This document shows, one piece after another, positions 27,779 to 40,374 of a stretch of 64,000 bases of DNA (position 1 is the stretch's first letter; every line of letters starts with the position of its first letter). The stretch comes from Cyprinodon diabolis. Taxonomy: Eukaryota > Chordata > Actinopteri > Cyprinodontiformes > Cyprinodontidae. The notes below the pieces were generated by a model. It made no database searches, was not told the origin of the DNA, and saw nothing but the letters and a program-made list of their open reading frames with translations. The stretch is taken from positions 31,915,510-31,979,509 of the forward strand of contig CM060068.1 of assembly GCA_030533445.1 (NCBI GenBank), in the 5' to 3' direction. The translations under genes were made by a program, and so were the position numbers.

Positions 27779-29340
27779 CAGAGGCGTAGCCACAAAATCC
27801 TAACAGGGGTGGCCAGTCAGTAAACAATGAACATTGAGGGGTGGCCGAAAGGCACCAGAACCTCGGGGTCAATCTACACTCTTCCAACAGGAACACGCAA
27901 AACATCCATATTTTCTAAATAAAGACAAACTGTACTTTCCTGCAGCCTTTACTAACGAATAGACACATATATTTAAACATGGGTGATTCTTTAACTTTAC
28001 ACTATTGACCTTGCAAACTTGAAGAGAAAAATTATAATAAAATATAAGTTCTCAAAATGTCATTGGTGAGCATAACTAGTCTAGTTTGAAGATTCATAAG
28101 AGGAAACACTGAATTTTTTAAGACAATTTTTTTTTTAAACAGATTTCCCAACTCGGCTGGCACAAATGTAATTTCCATCACATATATTTGTCATTTATTC
28201 AAAAATACTATGATACACAAAATGTTTTTTCAGTGGGAGAACAATTTCATACATAGTTTTAACTGTTTATGCCTTTATTGTTATGTTCCCCATAACCTGA
28301 GATATAGCATTGGAATCACAAGATACATTTCAAGGTGTAAATAATTGTATTTTTAATTAAAGTGAAACATTATCTCTTAAGTTATGAAGAAGGTTTTAAT
28401 GAGTGATTAGAATTTTGCAACACTTTATTTAAAAACAAATGGTGTGGTGGAAATTACAACAATAGTGTGGGACAACTACAATTGGTTTAGAAAATCACAT
28501 AAACAGCTGTATGACATTAAATACTCCAATTATAGTTGGATTATTTTACTGATATTTTATACAATGATATTTTAAAACATAAAAAAAAAATCTTTCTTTA
28601 CTATTCATTTTTATCATTTAAGATCAAAAGTATGGGTGTGGGACAAGCACAAAACGGTAATATTTACATATAAATGAGGCTGAAAAAAGGTGAAAAAGTC
28701 CTCACAGACTACTAAAACAAATGTCCTAAAACAGTTTCATTGTAAAGATAACTGTAAAGGTTTGAAATGTCTGTTTTTAAATTTTTTTCATGAAATATGA
28801 TCAAAGGACATAAAAGTGCCCATAGTTAAAAAATCAACCATATATGCTGTGTAAATAGAAACAAAATTCTTTGAGATTTGAGTTCTGGGTAGAATATATT
28901 TCAATTGTCATTAAATACTTTTAACAATAATCATTATGCAAAAAAAAAGATATTTAAATCTACTAATATCCACATTTAATTAATTTTTATGTTATTATTA
29001 AAGTATTTATTTATCTATGATTTCACTGAAGACTCCTAGATGACACATAATTTTATCTTTACCCCAAATATTTCAAAATTTAGTTCTGAAAAGAGCATGA
29101 ATTCTGTATCTATCATCTTTAATGTTTGTATATTGATGTGCATAATTAACCGCAGTGTTTCTGTTGTCAAGTAGTTGTTAATATATGACAATTTTAAATG
29201 TTTAATAAGTTTGAACATTCCCCTTTAGAGTATTACTAATGTCACCGTCTGTATTAGAGGGGAAAATGGCAGGGGTGGCCACAGGGGTGGCCAATGATTG
29301 GCTAAGGGTGGCCATGGCCCCCCATCTAGCTCCGCCTCTG
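27779..29340. mobile_element. non-autonomous hAT-like element, 1.56 kb
   Basis: The ends are CAGAGGCGTAGCC and, reverse-complemented, CAGAGGCGGAGCTAG. Near both ends are GGGGTGGCC repeats. The flanks AATGATAG (27771-27778) and AATGACAG (29341-29348) form an 8-bp target duplication with one mismatch. The interior (about 27900-29240) is strongly AT-rich and encodes nothing like a transposase. Confidence 0.7.
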
Positions 29341-29709
29341 AATGACAGCAATATAAAGTAGATTTTTCTCTTTTTCTTTTTTTTCCACAGAGTAAAAAAA
29401 TGTATTTTCTAATAATTTCCTGGTCTGTTTATTCTTTTACCACTCGTAGCTTTGTTCTTTCAAAGCATGGCAAAGAAAGGTTTATTGGGTTATATTGATT
29501 AATAGAAAGACATACATGTCATTGTGAGTTTCATTCATGAATGTAAAGTGAAACGAAAAATGATGGATGGCTTTCATTTTTTGTTTTTTAAACGAACATC
29601 TAATGTGTTATTCAATTGGAATGGAGGTCATTTTGCTTTGACTCTAACCAAATAAATATGTGTGAAAGATGGTGCTCCAGACCAAATTGAACTTCCTGGC
29701 CAGTATATA

Positions 29710-29907
29710 CAGTGGGGCAAAAAAGTATTTAGTCAGCCACCAATAGTGCAAGTTCTCCCACTCAAAAAGATGAGAGAGGCCGGTAATTTTCATCATAGAT
29801 ATACCTCAACCATGAGAGACAAAATGAGAAAAAAAATCCAGAAAATCACATTGTCTGATTTTTAAAGAATTTATTGCAAAATATGGTGGAAAATAAGTAT
29901 TTGGTCA
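29710..29907 (+). repeat. left terminal inverted repeat of the Tc1-like element
   Basis: 198 bp, matched by the reverse complement of 31113-31311. Outer and inner direct repeats, the probable transposase binding sites, lie at its two ends. Confidence 0.9.
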
Positions 29908-30073
29908 GTTACAAACAAGCAAGATTTCTGGCTCTCACAGACCTGTAACTTCTTCTGTAAGAGGCTCCTCTGTCCTCCACTCGTTACCTTCATTAATGGC
30001 ACCTGTTTGAACCCGTTATCAGTATAAAAGACACCTGTCCACAACCTTAAACAGTCACACTCTAAACTCCACC

Positions 30074-31096
30074 TTGGCCAAAACTAGAGAGCTGTCAAAG
30101 GACACCCGAAACAAAATTATAGACCTGCACCAGGCTGGGAAGTCTGAATCTGCAATAGGTAAACAGCTTGGTGTGAAGAAATCAACTGTGGGATCAATTA
30201 TTAGAAAATGGAAAACATACAAGACCACTGATAATCTTCCTCGATCTGGGGCTCCACGCAAGATCCCACCCCGTGGGGTCAAAATGATCACAAGAACGGT
30301 GAGTAAAAATCCCAGAACCAAACAGGAGGACCTAGTGAATGACCTGCAGAGAGCTGGGACCAAAGTAACAAAGGCTACCATCAGTAACACACTACGCTGC
30401 CAGGGACTCAAATCCTGCAGTGCCAGACGTGTCCCCCTGCTTAAGCCAGTACATGTCAAGGCCCGTCTCAAGTTTGCTAGAGAGCATTTGGATGATCCAG
30501 ACGATGACTGGGAGAATATTATATGGTCAGATGAAACCAAAATAGAACTTTTTGGTAAAAACTCTACTCGTCGTGTTTGGAGGAGAGAGAATGCTGAGTT
30601 GCATCCAAAGAACACCATACCTACAGTGAAGCATGGGGGTGGAAACATCATGCTTTGGGGCTGTTTTTCTGCTAAGGGACCAGGACGACTGATCCGTGTG
30701 AAGGAAAGAATGAATGGGGCCATGTATCGTCAAATTTTGAGTGAAAACCTCCTTCCATCAGCAAGGGCATTGAAGATGAAACGTGGCTGGGTCTTTCAGC
30801 ATGACAATGATCCCAAACACACCGCCCGGGTAACGAAGGAGTGGCTTCGTAAGAAGCATTTCAAGGTCCTGGACTGGCCTTGCCAGTCTCCAGGTCTCAA
30901 CCCCATAGAAAATCTTTGGAGGGAGTTGAAAATCTGTGTTGCCCAGCGACAGCCCCAGAACATCACTGCTCTAGAGGAGATCTGCATGGAGGAATGGGCC
31001 AAAATACCAGCAACAGTGTGTGAAAACCTTGTGAAGACTTACAGAAAACGTTTGATCTCTGTCATTGCCAACAAAGGGTATATAACAAAGTATTGA
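30074..31096 (+). CDS. Tc1-like DD34E transposase, start codon lost
   Basis: A 340-residue frame with no internal stop. It has an N-terminal paired-like helix-turn-helix region (residues 1-110, with [18 protein letters not shown]), a GRPR-like basic stretch ([10 protein letters not shown], 55-64) and a DDE catalytic core. The catalytic residues are Asp153 (WSDET), Asp244 (FQHDNDPKH) and Glu279 (GLNPIEN), with 34 residues between the last two, exactly the Sleeping Beauty numbering. The C-terminus is [15 protein letters not shown]. The first codon is TTG where family members have ATG; the next in-frame ATG (30284) would remove the DNA-binding region. The protein is therefore probably not made at full length, although everything else looks intact. 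Confidence 0.9.
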   Translation: MAKTRELSKDTRNKIIDLHQAGKSESAIGKQLGVKKSTVGSIIRKWKTYKTTDNLPRSGAPRKIPPRGVKMITRTVSKNPRTKQEDLVNDLQRAGTKVTKATISNTLRCQGLKSCSARRVPLLKPVHVKARLKFAREHLDDPDDDWENIIWSDETKIELFGKNSTRRVWRRENAELHPKNTIPTVKHGGGNIMLWGCFSAKGPGRLIRVKERMNGAMYRQILSENLLPSARALKMKRGWVFQHDNDPKHTARVTKEWLRKKHFKVLDWPCQSPGLNPIENLWRELKICVAQRQPQNITALEEICMEEWAKIPATVCENLVKTYRKRLISVIANKGYITKY

Positions 31097-31112
31097 GATG
31101 AACTTTTGTTAT

Positions 31113-31311
31113 TGACCAAATACTTATTTTCCACCATATTTTGCAAATAAATTCTTTAAAAATCAGACAATGTGATTTTCTGGATTTTTTTTCTCATTTT
31201 GTCTCTCATAGTTGAGGTATATCTATGATGAAAATTACCGGCCTCTCTCATCTTTTTAAGTGGGAGAACTTGCACTATTGGTGGCTGGCTAAATACTTTT
31301 TTGCCCCACTG
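31113..31311 (-). repeat. right terminal inverted repeat of the Tc1-like element
   Basis: 199 bp, the inverted partner of 29710-29907, from TGACCAAATACTTATTTTCC to GCCCCACTG. Confidence 0.9.
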
Positions 31312-31313
31312 TA

Positions 31314-33414
31314 ATTTTTCAGAAAAATCTGGAAAACTGACACTAAAAACACCATCCTTATCATGAAGCAGCAAACTACTATGTTGATGCTTTTCTTCAG
31401 AAGGAAGAGTGGATGCCCAAATTTACAGTTGATAGGAAGATAGATAGTGATTAATACAAAAATATAATTGGAAACAAAAAAAATAAAAATAAAATAAAAA
31501 TAACTGTTGATGGAACCAAAATGACTCCAAAATCCAGGTAGGCAAGAAACATTACATTACAATACAGCCATAGCTCCAGTGCAGTGGTTTAGATCACAGC
31601 ATATTTATGTTAGGAGGGTCAAACTAGTGTTGATCTAAATCTACTTGTGAATCAAGACTTAGAAATTGATGTTCACCGCCACTCTCTATCCATTCCTACT
31701 AAATTTCAGCTCAATTCTTTTGAGAAAAACAGAGATGTACTTCAAAAGATTTGTGTTTGTCTTTGCAAATCACTAAGTAACTATATTCATTAATTAGCTT
31801 ATAGGATATATTTTTTTCTTCAATTTTTATGCAATTAAATGCTAGAAAGTTTTAGGGGTATGCATGTTTTGCAAAACTCAATGGAGGCGTATGTAGGAAA
31901 ATGAGTAAGTTTATGCAAATCTCAGGGAGAAAAAAATTATTAATAGAGCCATTTAACCCATGTTAAAAACTGCCACCATGGAGGAAAAAAATTTTGATGG
32001 ACTCTGGATATGGGAAGCTCCCCAAATGTATTAAAAAATAATTTTTATTTGATGAATGGAACCAAATAAATCTGCCTATGATCGACGTCCAACCCCTGCC
32101 AGGCTTGGCTTTTCCTCTTTTTCTCCATTAGTCACTGACACCTTAATCTGAAATCCCATTTTCAGTGCATCTCTTTTCTAGTTGGATTTTTTTTTTTCTT
32201 TAATGATCCAGCAAGCCTCGGATCCTTGGTCTGGCATGTTAAAAACGCCACAGCGGTGCAGCTGTCTGTCAGGACTGCATGCTTGGTGCCAACATTCCTG
32301 AGCCTGCAGCGAAGCTCTCCGTTTCACGCAAATACATTGTGTTTCATACTTACATTCAGGAGTTATGATCTGATCTCTAACTGCAGTTGTTGGAATGTCG
32401 TCTTTAAATAAGTCTCCCTGAACACCACATGATGTACTCAGTTCACTGGTTGGTTTATAGAAAGTCTCTGTATTGTGTTTCGCTATCCATGGATTTGGCT
32501 CAATAATGAGCCTCTATCCCTCTTTTGATCCCAATGACAGAAGTTTTGTAACACAGCTTAAAAAAATCTGTATTCACTTGTTCATCTTTACCACGAAAGT
32601 AAGCATTGCATAGTGCAACATGTTGTGCTGTGTGTCATAACCTTAGCACGGATAGAAACCTGAGTGGGGCAGCTTTCATTGATTGATACATTCTGCATTA
32701 AAACTCAGAGTGAATGTAAGATGTTTTTACATGAGACATTTATATTGCTGTTCTCAACCAAACGCTCCTTCTGGCAGTTCTTGTCCTCTTATTAAAATCC
32801 TGTAACTGCTACCCACTACAGGCTTGAACGAACATGTTCTAAATATCAGCATCACTGGGGTTATAAAAGGTCAAACTTGTAAATGTTAGAGAACATACAC
32901 CTGAATTGAACTAAATTGCGTTTCCTCTTTATACAGTTTGTGTAGGAATGAGTTAATCCACTAATGCTTATTGTTTCTTTATTGTTTAAAAGTTGGAGAA
33001 AAAAATATATTTCTTTGTACCAAAGTAGAAATGTGTTATAAAAATTGCTAGAGACCTTTTGGCATCAGAAACATTTCTTTTTGTTTTTTTGGGTCATCTA
33101 CTGTAATCCTTTATTTGCTCCGGTCAACTTTATGACCTGCCTTCCTCTGATTACTTTGGTTTGAAAAACGTCTGATTTGTCTTTTTATCCCAGATTATCA
33201 ATTTAACTTGATAGGAAAGAAATTGGGCTGATTTAAACAAAAATTTGCCCAAAACATATTTATTTATGTAGTGAGTTAGAGAACAGACCTTGATTCTCAT
33301 CACTTTTTACCAGCTTCCACAATTAACTACTTCAATAAACCTCTTCCACAGGAAGAAATTAGAAATGGTAAACCTAAGATGTGTAGAATTGTTAATGTCA
33401 GCTGATGATATTAA
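31314..33414. other. intergenic, nothing recognised
   Basis: AT-rich sequence with homopolymer runs. A patch of more balanced composition at 32060-32420 contains only short open frames. Confidence 0.5.
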
Positions 33415-33945
33415 CATCTCTGTTGGATAATGTCTCCCACCTCATGCATGAGGCTGTTGAAGAACTGGATAACTGCTGCACCCTAAATGCATCAGGGAGC
33501 GTTATCACAGATCCTTCCTCTTAGTTGCTGTAAGACTTTATCACCACCACTGTTCCCAACAACCTTAATTATTTGTTACATTCATACTGATTTTGATTTT
33601 CTACCTCAGTCAGTGAAATAACATGCTGCTGTCATTTTTGCACATCCCTGATGTTGCTGCTATTTTGAAATATCCATTACGGTAAAAATGTACATAGCTG
33701 TATATTGGTTATTTATTGTCCATGTGCATAGTTTTATATTGTTAAAACACTCTACAGTACAATATTTTATTATTTATCTTTTACCTCTTCACTATTATGT
33801 TATTCTTATAATTTTTTTCTAAAGTCCACATTTGTATGATAATTTTTTTCTATAATCTTTTTCCTTATGCTGTAAACAGCAGAATTACCCCATTGTGGGA
33901 CAATAAAGGGATTTTCTATTCTATTCTATTTTATTCTATATTGAT
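33415..33945 (+). mobile_element. non-LTR retrotransposon 3' end
   Basis: The first part (GTTATCACAGATCCTTCCTC) still resembles the end of a LINE reverse-transcriptase frame, followed by an AT-rich 3' UTR. Near 33885-33915 is the tail ACCCCATTGTGGGACAATAA, then AGGGATTTTCTATT and an (ATTCT)n repeat. This arrangement is common for fish LINE 3' ends; the exact family (Rex1/CR1-type) is uncertain. The upstream part is missing. Confidence 0.6.
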
Positions 33946-36763
33946 GATTTTAGCTCACAGCAGAGAGTGAGTTTGTTTACTTTAGATAACATTAGCCTTC
34001 ATATTTAGCAGAGGCTAGTACAGTACATTTCAATCCACTTCAATGTTTGGTCAATGTTCACATACATTTTTTTTATTGGACTAGATGCAACTGTAACTTA
34101 TGACTGGTGAACATCAGGTCAGGCAGTAAAATGATTTTTCCAGTCACTGAGGGGACCTTGAGATACCAGGCTGCTAACCAAGGCAGAATGTGGAGTAGAG
34201 GTTGATTACGTTTGTGCAAACTCAAAATTAGCTAGTTTTGGTTTTCAATTAAAACAAAAAAAGGAAACTGTTGGGGTCTCTGAGGTTTTGCTGTTTTTAT
34301 ATGAGTGAGCTTCATGTCATCAAGAGGGACTTTGCTGGTGGCCGGGCCGACCTGTGTTGCTGCACACCTGAGAACATTTATGAATCAAGATCACTAGCGT
34401 GTGCGTGTGTGTGTAGGTGGACACCAAAGAGATTTTTTCTCTGGAGTTACTGGAGTAATTATTTTTCTAGACAACTTTTTACTGCTACTCCTTCAATTTT
34501 TTTTTTATTCTCTACTTTATACTCCATATATTTTAGAAAGAGACGTGTTAGTTTTGTTTCAGTTAAGCTATGGTAATTTTCCTTATGTCCTCTAGGTATT
34601 AAAATAAAGAAATAAGTTGTTTCATCTTGAAAATTCTTTTGATTCTTTGTGTTTGGACTCAGTGCTGCACCAACTTGTTGTTGGCCTCATACCAAAATAA
34701 ATTGCTCTTCATAATGATGTAAAGTTAAATTTGACACTGATACCATTAGTTATAAAACTGATAAACTTAATTATAAAGAAGTTATCATCCAGAATTTTAG
34801 AATAATGTTCCTTCAATAGGGTAGTGCAGTAAAAATTATAAGGTTTAAAACATCTGTCTTTAACATTTTGCATTACAGCATTACTTTTATACGTTGATTA
34901 GTTTTAAAACTGGTACTTTTACACTTTTACTTAAGTAAAAAGCTTATATTGATACTTTTACTTCTACAAAAGTGTTTCAAACAGTTGTAGCAGTATTTAT
35001 ACTTCTGCTTGAGTAATAATTATTAATAATTGTGACACCTCTGTATTTAAAGGATTATCTCTCTTCGCCGGATGATTACTCCCTGATGGTATTCCAACCA
35101 AAGACCAAAACCAGGAATATCCTTCTTGTTGAAAACCATCTTCTTGTGAATCTCTGTTCATTTGGACTTTGCTATTGTTCCAGACAGCCACTTAACTTCA
35201 GTTTGTCTCCAATCTTCATGGAAAAGGTCATACCTGTGTGCACATTTCCCAGTATTCATCCCCTGCACAACATTTCTTGCAAGTACCAAAGCTCTTGAAT
35301 CTCAGTCACATTCTCCTGGACCTCTGGGGTACAGTCTGCTAAGCCCGCTGAATTAAACCCCTACAGATCCATGCTACCTCCCCTTCATGTCTCAAGTAAC
35401 CAAATCAAACCACCAGCAGTTGTCATCAACCAACTCCTTCCTGATCAGTCTGCTTTCTGCCGTCAAACCAACCATAAAGTTTAACAGACCTCCAGCAGCT
35501 CTACACTTCCACATTCTTGTTGCTTTCCTAAATAAAACATTAAAACTTAGTGGTTCCCTGTGGGATTCTGCATGCGGGTCAAAAAACTACAAACCAACAT
35601 GACAAAATGTTCTAAAGCTTCTGTACTCAGGGCAGCTTGACTTCTGCTCACTCCCTTGTCGTTTCGAGCCCCAACATTGTTCAGATGCAAAACAAAGACC
35701 TTTGCACCCAGCACCCAACTTTACAACAACCACTCTCTCACTCCCTGGGTACAAAAAACTGGGTGTTAAAAATTCAGTCAACCTATTTTACTCTAGTGTA
35801 CTCAGAACTATACTGAGTGTACATGTGCTCAAGTGTTGAAGTTAATAGCCAATGAGAAATTTAACAGCTGTGCATTGTAACTTTTATTCTATGGTGTTGA
35901 TTACCCGCCTCTCTCTGAGAACTGTTCTTGATTTTGACACTAATATTAGTTAAATGAACTCTTTAAAGTTGACAGTGTCTACAGAGTTTTGAGTGGGGAC
36001 AAATGAGTTGTATTCAACTCTGCAGGTGTTAAAGTAACACTTGTTTACTGTGTAATGTCACCTCTGCTCAAAATGTAATAATAAATCACCACAACTGCTG
36101 GAATGGTAAGAAAATGTTTGGAATACATGTTGTTGTTCTCTTAAGGCCAATTCAGACACAGAGAAATGTGTTCTCCTTCACAGAACTGTATGCAATGTTT
36201 GAGAAATATGAAAGTCGTGAGGTGCAGTTGGCAAGATCGATTAGGTTTTTCAAAAAGTTCTGCACTCGATCTCTTGTGGCGACTGAAACTGGCCAGAAAG
36301 ACTTTTGTTCTTGCTCTAACAGCCTAGGATGAAAGAATATATTTCTCTTTTCTTAAGAAGTCGCATATTAGCGGTTCTAGTTCCTAAGATTATATCAGAA
36401 TAAGCTGAAATTTAGGATTACGTCTCTTATCTATTATTTTTTTTCTAAATTAATCACTTATCATTCGAACTCATTAGATTTTTTGCAGCTGGTTTTGTTG
36501 TAAAAATTCTATTCTTTTTAATTGGGAATTGTGGTAAATGATTTTTTTTCCAAGAAAAGTGCTTGCCGAGTAATTCATCTTATAAGTTGTTCCTATTCAC
36601 TCACTCATAGTGTTTAGATATTTGTTACGTTGACAGCATTCAAAAAAGGGATCAAGCCCATAACTAAATTTGATTGTTCTGATTCTACTCAAGCTGGTTC
36701 TTATGTACCTGGATTGGGTAATTTAAAATTTACTTAAATTTGGTTGTTTTATAGCGCTGGAGT
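33946..36763. other. intergenic with short repeat-like pieces
   Basis: At 34850-34990, tandem ACTTTTACTT/AAGTAAAA motifs resemble a common fish miniature element. At 35780-36055, GAGTTGTATTCAACTC and a terminal TTTACTGTGTAA resemble another. Between them, 35040-35780 is unusually balanced, with several 60-90-codon frames that match no protein I know. No gene is called. Confidence 0.4.
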
Positions 36764-37000
36764 TAATCCATCCATCTTCTGCTGGGTCAGTGGGAGGCAG
36801 CTGCCTATCCCCAGCAGTCTGTGGGTGAACGGCGAGGTATGCCATAGACAGGTCTATCTCAGGGGAAACACAGACATTCAACCATGAACACGTCTACGTT
36901 TGGGACAGTGGGAGGAAGCTGCAGAACACATTTATGCAAAGGGAGAACATGCAAACTCCGTGCTGAAAAAAGCCCAGGAATCACCAAGAGTTTTCAAAAA
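36764..37000 (-). mobile_element. LINE 3'-end fragment, L2-like, reverse orientation
   Basis: Starts AATCCATCCATCTTCTGCTG and contains GTGGGAGGAAGCTGCAGAAC and GGGAGAACATGCAAACTCCG in the order of the abundant teleost L2-type 3' end. Diverged and truncated; same family type as 22795-23122 but on the opposite strand. Confidence 0.6.
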
Positions 37001-38489
37001 TCCATATAAAATGCCCCATTTTACTTCTGATTTGATCTGTTTTTTTTTGTTTTTTTTAACATAGATTTACAGTTAAATTCACTAAAATAGATCATTTTTT
37101 TAAGTTAATTTCTTTCAGAGCTCAATTTACTCAGTGAAACATACAAAGACTGATGTTTTCACAGAATTTTTGATGTTATTTATGCTTGGGTTTGTTTTTT
37201 CCGCTTACAGCTAATGAAAACACAACATGTTACAGTAGAATATTACACCAGTAAAATAAAACGACATTTGTAATAAACAAATCTCAGCTTTATAACAATT
37301 ACTTTTTTAAAAACTTGAAAAAAGGTTAATTTTCTAAAGGTACTTTTAAACTGACACATTTGTATTTAATTTCACAAGGCGCACAACACCTTTATGTTGG
37401 TTTATTCTAGAAACTGGAATTCCTCCCTAAAATATCCTATTCCAGTAGTGGCTCCCTGCTACAGAGTCCTGCTTGGTTCAACATGTTTTAGGTTCCAGTG
37501 AAAAGCTTCACTTCAATAAGCCTGAAGCTTTTTACATCTCTTCTGCCGTTTATCCCTTTTATCTTTCTCTTTTCTCACTTTTGGCAACCTTCACAGGTTT
37601 CTGTCTGAAAGTTTCTCATTGGCAAAACATCGGACAGTTTTGTAATGACTGTCGGGCTCATAACACAAGGATTTCCACATCCAGAAACAGCAGTTTCTTA
37701 TCATTTCTTTTTTCCTTGGTTATTTCTCAACATGCATCAATGCAAAGTAAAAGGCACTGTTTGGTTTGGTAGAGTTTTGCTTGGAAAGTTAACTTTAATT
37801 CAACAATAAGGTGCCAATAATCACATCAGCGGTTTATTCTAATATAATTTATGAGCTTTGCCGTTTTCTATGCTGATGCCTTTTTGGCTGCTTGGTGCCA
37901 GTGTATTTTTTGCACGTTTAGTTAAACAACGTTTTTGCTTAAAATTAAGCCGTCCAAACTGTACACTGTATACTGAGTCGAATGAGATGTTCACATGTTT
38001 TATATTTTTTAATAATGAAGTAAAAAAAAAAAAAAGCTATTTAAAAAGAAAACACCCTTGAGTTCAGATCGTCATGTTGGGAGCTGACCGATCGCTCTGT
38101 CATGTGCTGACCTTTCTGAGTGCAATTTAAATCCATGATCGTATCAACTCCAGAAGAAGCAAATGCCACTCTTGGCCGTTGCTCTTTCCTGTACAGGGAG
38201 TGTGATTTGAGCCCGTCTCCATATCTCCCCCCATATTAAAAACTCACAATATGCGCAACAACTGCACGGCAGAGGAGGAAGAATGCTCGGTATGTGCTTA
38301 GAGCATCACAACTCATCCGTCCTCTCACATTGACTAATATGGCCAGGACAGATGGGGATGGGACATTAAGCAGGACTAATAGGACCAATAGGACAGTACT
38401 TTTACTTCTATTAGCACTTCTTCTAAAAAGTGGAAACTTACAGCTAAAAAAAAAATCCTTTTCTCAAATGTGTTCCAATTATGAAATTA
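37001..38489. other. intergenic, nothing recognised
   Basis: AT-rich DNA with homopolymer runs (poly-A at about 38022-38036). Short open frames only. Confidence 0.5.
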
Positions 38490-38494
38490 GGCAG

Positions 38495-39118
38495 TGTTGG
38501 GATCCTCAGGCTTGCCCACCAGAGGGCGCCGAGGATCCTCTTCTGCTCTTTGTTGTTTTTCTGTTAGGACTGGAGTTACTGTTGGGATCTGGAGCTTTAC
38601 CACCTTCCTCCAGCAGAGTGCGCCGTGGGTCTCCTGGTGCTGGAGTCTTCCAGCACACCTCAGACGCATCAACTCATCAGGAGACCTTCCCTTTATAAAC
38701 ACCTGCCAGACCTTGCTTCTATGCCGCAGTGTTGATCTTAGTTTGGTTAGCAACCTGAGCCTCTGTTACTGAAAGAATCTTAGTTGTCTCTAGTGAGAGA
38801 TCAGATTCTAACTCTCCTTTGTTTGTGCCTCACAGGAAACCTGTCGCTAGTCTGAAGCTCTGGGTGAGCTGCCTCACTGGAAACCTGTCTCTGGCCTGAA
38901 GCTCTGGGAGAGCTGCCTCACTGGAAACCTGTCTCTGGCCTGAAGCTCTGGGAGAGCTGCCTCACTGGAAACCTGTCTCTGGCCTGAAGCTCTGGAAGAG
39001 CTGCCTCACAGGAAACCTGTCTCTAGCCTGAAGCTCTGGGTGAGCTTAACCTGCTAATCAGCCCTGGTGAGCCAACCTGAAGATTCCTATGTTGAATTAA
39101 CCTGAAGACTCCTATGTG
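38495..39118 (+). repeat. 5' LTR, lacking its 3' part
   Basis: It matches the 3' LTR up to CTCCTATGTGGAG, then changes abruptly to internal sequence, so about 310 bases of LTR and any primer-binding site are missing. A TATA box (CTTTATAAAC, about 38691) is present. The 43-44-base unit GCTGCCTCACTGGAAACCTG occurs in more copies here than in the 3' LTR. Confidence 0.8.
38516..38530 (+). promoter_or_regulatory. CTCF-like motif in 5' LTR
   Basis: CCACCAGAGGGCGCC is a near-ideal CTCF core, identical in both LTRs. Confidence 0.5.
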
Positions 39119-40363
39119 GAGCCACAGTCGGTGGTCCCCTTTGTTCCTGATTGGGAGCCACAGTCGGTGGTCTCCCCTGTTCCTGATTGGGAGCCACAGT
39201 CGGTGGTCTCCCTTGTTCCTGAGGTGGAGCCGCAATCGGCGGGCTCCCCTGTTCCTGAGGTGGAGCCGCAATCGGCGGGCTCCTGTGTTCCTGAGGTGGA
39301 GCCGCAATCGGTTGGCTCCCCTGTTCCTGACCAGGAGCCGCAATCGGCGGGCTCCTCCGTTCCTGAGCCGCAGTGGGCGGCCCCGGCCTCATCTGAACCA
39401 GTTCCTGAGCCGCAGTGGGCGGCCCTGGCCTCGTCTGAACCAGTTCCTGAGCCGCAGTGGGCGGCCCCGGCCTCGTCTGAACCTGTTCCTGAGCCGCAGT
39501 GGGCGGCCCCGGCCTCGTCAGAGCCTGTTCCAGAGCCGCAGTCGGCGGTCTTCTCAGAGCCTGTTCCAGAGCCGCAGTCGGCGGTCGCTACAGAGCCTGT
39601 TCCTGAGCCGCCGAAGAGGGGACAGGGTACCCCGTGGGGGTACCTACTGAAGTTTGGGCGTCATCCTCCTGAGAAGCTGCTTCACCTCCGGCCCCGCGGC
39701 AGACCTCCAGAGCATCAGCTTCGCCTCCGACCCCGCGGCAGACCCCCAGAGCGTCAGCTTCGCCACCGACCCCGCATCCGGCCACCTGAGACTCTGCTCC
39801 GTTGCCGGACCCTCGGCCGGCCTCCAGAATCTCTGCCATGCCTCCGGCCCGGCAGTGGTCCCCCTAAGACGTTGCTTCGTCTCCAGCCCTGCGGTGGACC
39901 TCCGAAGCGTCAGCCTCGCCTTCTGCCCCGTGGTCGGCCTTCTGAGCATCTGCTACGCCTCCGGCCCCACGGCCGGCCACCTGAGACTCTGTCCCGCTGC
40001 CGGTCCCTCGGCCGGCCACCTGAGACTCTGTCCCGCTGCCGGTCCCTCGGCCGGCCACCTGAGACTCTGTCCCGCTGCCAGTCCCACGGCCGGCCACCTG
40101 AGACGTTGCCCAAGAAACCATCTGGGATTTCTTTTGTCATCATCCACCGTAAGTGGATCGTTTTTTGTTCTGGACTCTGTTTTTGCCCTCCCGGCCTGTT
40201 TTCCCCTTCGCCCACCCTGGGTGTGTTGTTTTTTGTTTTCTGGACTCTGTTTTTTGTTGTTCCTGGCCCTCCTTGCCCTAGTGCCCCCTCCGCCCGCCCT
40301 GGGTGGGTTGTTTTTTGTTTATTTTTTGGACCTTTTCAGAGGGCGTCTGGAATCCGCCCTTGA
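39116..40363 (+). repeat. tandem-repeat internal region with open frame
   Basis: Three successive arrays: 36-base units (PVPDWEPQSVVS-like), then 42-base units (EPQWAAPASSEPVP), then roughly 39-base units (GRPPETLSRCRSL). The 415-codon frame is open only because the repeats lack stops, and it begins with GTG, not ATG. Overlapping frames on both strands are open for the same reason. I regard it as non-coding or as a C-terminal extension of the lost pol frame, not as an independent gene. Confidence 0.7.
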
Positions 40364-40374
40364 GGGGGGGGCTC

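Larger units (their letters stand above)
29710..31311 (+). mobile_element. young Tc1/mariner-like transposon, 1,602 bp
   Basis: The termini are CAGTGGGGCAAAAAAGTA and its reverse complement TACTTTTTTGCCCCACTG, each next to TA (29708-29709, 31312-31313). The two terminal repeats of about 198 bp differ at only three bases plus one indel. Each repeat contains an outer and an inner direct repeat (AAAAAGTATTTAGTCAG near 29718 and AAATAAGTATTTGGTCAG near 29890), the IR/DR layout of Sleeping Beauty-type elements. A single open transposase frame fills the centre. Confidence 0.92.

Noticed and set aside
30055..30723. 222-codon minus-strand frame
   Set aside because: Antisense shadow of the Tc1-like transposase.
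35032..35781. Cluster of 60-90-codon frames on both strands
   Set aside because: No splice-consistent gene model or known domain emerges; listed only as balanced intergenic sequence.
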